This document shows, one piece after another, positions 61,549 to 64,000 of a stretch of 64,000 nucleotides of DNA. The position numbers were made by a program, and so were the translations under genes. The notes under the pieces are model-generated. The model was not told the origin of the DNA, ran no database searches, and saw nothing but the letters and a program-made list of their open reading frames with translations. Source of the stretch: Deltaproteobacteria bacterium. Lineage in GTDB: Bacteria > Myxococcota_A > Polyangia > GCA-2747355. The number at the start of each line of letters is the position of its first letter. The first letter of the stretch is position 1. The DNA is taken from contig JACKDQ010000002.1 of the NCBI GenBank assembly GCA_020633415.1, positions 1 to 64,000 on the forward strand, written 5' to 3'.

Positions 61549-62050
61549 CTAGTTGATGAAATCGTCGTGGAAGTCGAGCTGGGGCGGAGCCCGCGCCGGC
61601 GCCACCGCGGGGACCTCGGTCGACAGGCCGATGTGACGCAAGATTTTGGCGGCGACGTCGTGGTCCTTGATCAGGAGCGATGAGGCGCATGCGGCCGTCA
61701 CAGCGCGGGCAGGCCAGCACGTCGAAACCGAAAGTGCGGCGCAGCAGCTCGGACCAGACGATACGGCGATGTATCGGTACGAGCTCGGGCTCGTCGTCGA
61801 CGACGACATCATGGTCATCTCTTGGCAACCCGCAGGTCGGCTGAGGATCTGGCGGTTTGGGAACGAGGGCTTTGAGCAGCTGGCGATGTTTGCTGTGGCC
61901 AGCGAAGATGCCGTGAAAACGAGTGAGGTTAAACCAAGGCGGGGGTATTAGCGCAGCGAGGCGACGGATAAAGGCCTCTGGCGACAATGTGATGTGCTGT
62001 TTGCCATCGAAGCCGGGACGCTTGAGTCTGTAGTGCGCTTCACTCACCAA
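61549..62050 (-). pseudogene. IS91-family transposase, C-terminal remnant
   Basis: From 62,050 the frame reads EAHYRLKRPGFDGKQHI, FNLTRFHGIFAGHSKHRQLL and TFGFDVLACPRCDGRMRLIA, typical of the C-terminus of IS91/IS801-type Y2 transposases (zinc CxxC). After about 61,690 the reading must switch frame to LIKDHDVAAKILRHIGLST, ending at 61,549. The N-terminal catalytic half is missing, and the 5' end abuts the stop of the next gene. Confidence 0.75.
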
Positions 62051-62699
62051 TCATCCGCCAAGCCCTGCCGTTGTGGACCCACGCTTCTTCTGGTGCATAC
62101 ATCAAATTGCCCCGCATATGGCGACCGGCTTTGTCGCGGCCAGCGACGATGGTCTCGACGACGTGGGTGACCGCCCAACTTAGGTCATTGGGGTTGTAGA
62201 CCCGATAGATCAATCGCCCATCGGGGGTACTGCGATTGGAGGCCGAACGACTCGACTCCTGGATCGATACCGGCTGGTAGTTTTCAAGCACACCGAAGGT
62301 CACAGCTAATTCGGTCGGTTGAGTTTTGTTGCTTTCTTGTCGCTGCATGCGGATCTGCACATCACCGCATTCGGTGAACTCCAGCCGTAGGCCGATGCTC
62401 CCAGCGCAAAGCTTCGTCGATGTTGAGGAGACGACGACAAAGCCACGCCCAAGTTGGTGGACCTCAAATCGACTATCGACGTGCCGCTCGCCACGCTTGC
62501 GCGCATCGCGATAGCGTTGGACGAAGCCGACTATCTCCGGAACGGTGTGGCTGCGATGGTAAGAGAGCAGCTTGCCTAGCTGCGCTGGCGTCAAGGGACC
62601 CCGATGTTTGGCTAATGTTGGCTTGCCGGCCAACGCCGATACACAGAGCAGCGCGCCGCCAACAAAGAGCACCAGGATCGTAATCAACTGTCTGGTCAT
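62040..62699 (-). CDS. Secreted protein, unknown function
   Basis: 219 residues. Signal LITILVLFVGGALLCVSALAG is clear. The mature part has a helical N-terminus (LTPAQLGKLLSYHRSH) and a beta-rich C-terminus with one Cys pair (LCAGSIGLRLEFTEC). It overlaps the IS91 remnant by 11 bases at the 3' end, so the IS91 fusion point falls at its stop. Function unknown. Confidence 0.7.
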   Translation of the reverse strand: MTRQLITILVLFVGGALLCVSALAGKPTLAKHRGPLTPAQLGKLLSYHRSHTVPEIVGFVQRYRDARKRGERHVDSRFEVHQLGRGFVVVSSTSTKLCAGSIGLRLEFTECGDVQIRMQRQESNKTQPTELAVTFGVLENYQPVSIQESSRSASNRSTPDGRLIYRVYNPNDLSWAVTHVVETIVAGRDKAGRHMRGNLMYAPEEAWVHNGRAWRMIGE

Positions 62700-62928
62700 C
62701 GCTCTATTCCTCCATCGCTACGTCCTCGGCTATCCAGGCGGCGCCCGCAGCACTCAGTTGCGTCAATGATGCAATTGACGATCCATAAACAGTCCACGCA
62801 TCCGGTTTATAGGTGGCGTTGATATTACTGGAAGAGTTCTCCTGCTCCCGCGGCAGGCGCACCTTGCGCTGTCTGGCCGGGCGGGGGCTAGCTGGTTAGC
62901 GTTGTCGCCACCGGGAAGGTCCGTCGCG

Positions 62929-63420
62929 CTAGGGACAGGTCAGCAGGTGCCCTAAGTCGCCAGCGTCTTGCAGGTGGTGGGAGATATGCGCCCCGCCGAG
63001 TGGGCCGGTTGCGACCGCGGGCCACCAGCCGGGGTTGCCGGCGCTCACCAGTTGAGAAACGAAGAATTGTCCGGATGTGTTGCTAGCGTAGATCAGTGCG
63101 CTCTGATCGGCGAAGACGATATGGCCTGGCCCTTGGCATCCAGGGCGAATCCAAGGGGAAGGCCGCATTGCGAGGTCTTTCCCTTAACGAGGGTTGATTG
63201 CCAGCTACCGCTGGCGTCGCTGGCGTAACCGATGCCGCAGTCGATACTGCGGCGAAAGGCCCCAAATGGGCATTGTCTTTGGCGTCGATCTCTAACTCAG
63301 GGGCAATCCCGCTGGGATCGACGGTGTCCGTCAGCCATTTGCCACCCGACTCGTAGGCAACCTGAAGCCCTTTGCCTGACTCGACATAGGCAATATGCTG
63401 GGCGGGAGAAATCCCGAAAA
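62929..63420 (-). pseudogene. Decayed propeller-type secreted protein
   Basis: Consecutive pieces in three minus frames encode repeats like AQHIAYVESGKGLQVAYESG, then GYASDASGSWQSTLVKGKT and LGFALDAKGQ, then HIVFADQSALIYASNTSGQF. Each is a unit of a tandem-repeat (propeller-like) secreted protein. At least two frameshifts and a missing start make it a pseudogene. Confidence 0.6.
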
Positions 63421-63501
63421 ACAGTACGGCTGTCCTGTTTTTGCGCGTGCACTCGCGTCGGCGTAGGCTCAGCGCTGCCGGATAAGGGTTGGGATCGCTG
63501 T

Positions 63502-64000
63502 CTATTTTTGAGTCTTAGGGCGGGCTCGCGCGGGCAGGGCCTCGATGTGTCGCGTCAGCATAGCCTCGAAGGTCTCCATTTCACTGCGATAGCTTATCCG
63601 GTCCTGGAGTACAGCATTGAGCGCGATCCCGTCCATGAAGGTCGTCAGCGTTCGCATCACGCGCCGCAGTTCGGGTTCGCTTTCGATGCCCAACAGTCGG
63701 CGGGCCAAGGACAGCGCTTGTTTGGCCAGCTGGCGTTCGCGCTGGCGGAGTAGGTCGCGCAACTGCTCCTCGTGACGCGCGGCGACAACCAATTCCAGCC
63801 AAGCGGCCACCGTTTCGCCGGTGTAGATCCGCAAGAGGCCCTTGAGGGCAGCACGCATGTCGACGCGGCGATTGAGTAGTCGCTCAAACTCGCGCAGACG
63901 CAGGTCGAAGAGATGGCCGATGGTCGCGGCGAATAGCTCCGCCTTTGTTGGGAAATGATGTAACTGACCGCCGCGGGAGACCCCGGCGCGGTCGCAGATC
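63502..64000 (-). CDS. TetR-family regulator (cut by window end)
   Basis: Only the last 166 codons are in the window. The HTH region reads ICDRAGVSRGGQLHHFPTKA then ELFAATI, the TetR signature. The rest is the helical ligand-binding domain ending ALPARARPKTQK. It probably represses a neighbouring efflux or degradation gene beyond the window. The start lies outside. Confidence 0.9.
   Translation of the reverse strand, partial: ICDRAGVSRGGQLHHFPTKAELFAATIGHLFDLRLREFERLLNRRVDMRAALKGLLRIYTGETVAAWLELVVAARHEEQLRDLLRQRERQLAKQALSLARRLLGIESEPELRRVMRTLTTFMDGIALNAVLQDRISYRSEMETFEAMLTRHIEALPARARPKTQK

Overview
The window is GC-rich (only a few genes look AT-richer) and its right two thirds are crowded with secreted proteins and lipoproteins carrying Asp/Ala-rich linkers just after the lipobox Cys. 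That pattern, with Cys-rich and beta-propeller-like lipoproteins and many decayed genes, suggests a myxobacterium-like member of the Myxococcota (Deltaproteobacteria sensu lato). This is inferred from gene style only; no rRNA or marker gene is present.

Positions 1 to about 23,800 are an integrated mobile island. Its right edge is the 3' half of a tRNA-Phe gene (about 23,763-23,803) followed by that gene's terminator, and a tyrosine integrase with an excisionase-like partner lies nearby. The island carries a long minus-strand defence array: XRE regulator, HsdM, HsdS, HsdR, a YgjP-like metallopeptidase, a PD-(D/E)XK nuclease-like protein, an arginase-like UPF0489 protein, a CD-NTase and a two-TM SLATT effector. 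Genes overlap or sit within 50 bp, so type I restriction-modification and a minimal CBASS appear to share one operon. An IS21-family element (2,238-4,742, target duplication GAAGC) splits the UPF0489 gene; removing it in silico restores a 254-codon frame. The island also has a PrimPol/DUF3631 replication protein, a DUF932-like protein, a zinc-ribbon protein, a Zn-binding regulator-like protein, three direct repeats upstream of xis/int, and a three-gene cargo cassette (TIGR04255 plus two unknowns) between integrase and attachment site.

Positions 24,000-64,000 look like host chromosome of an accessory character. It has an HD hydrolase, GTPase HflX, about fifteen lipoproteins or secreted proteins (YadA-head-like, kelch, beta-propeller-like, metallo-beta-lactamase fold, Cys-rich), a WGR-domain protein, an Imm11-like/TPR/ankyrin-like protein, an M23 peptidase, and a TetR regulator running off the right edge. 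A 258-272 bp element with imperfect terminal inverted repeats occurs in four full copies and one partial copy and looks like a non-autonomous transposon (MITE). An IS3-family element, an IS91 transposase remnant and a DISARM-DrmD-like helicase fragment show repeated turnover. Several genes are broken by single-base frameshifts, some in short homopolymers, so true decay and assembly error both need to be considered.

The strongest candidate for something undescribed is the combined HsdMSR-metallopeptidase-nuclease-UPF0489-CD-NTase-SLATT array; the second is the TIGR04255 three-gene cassette next to the attachment site.
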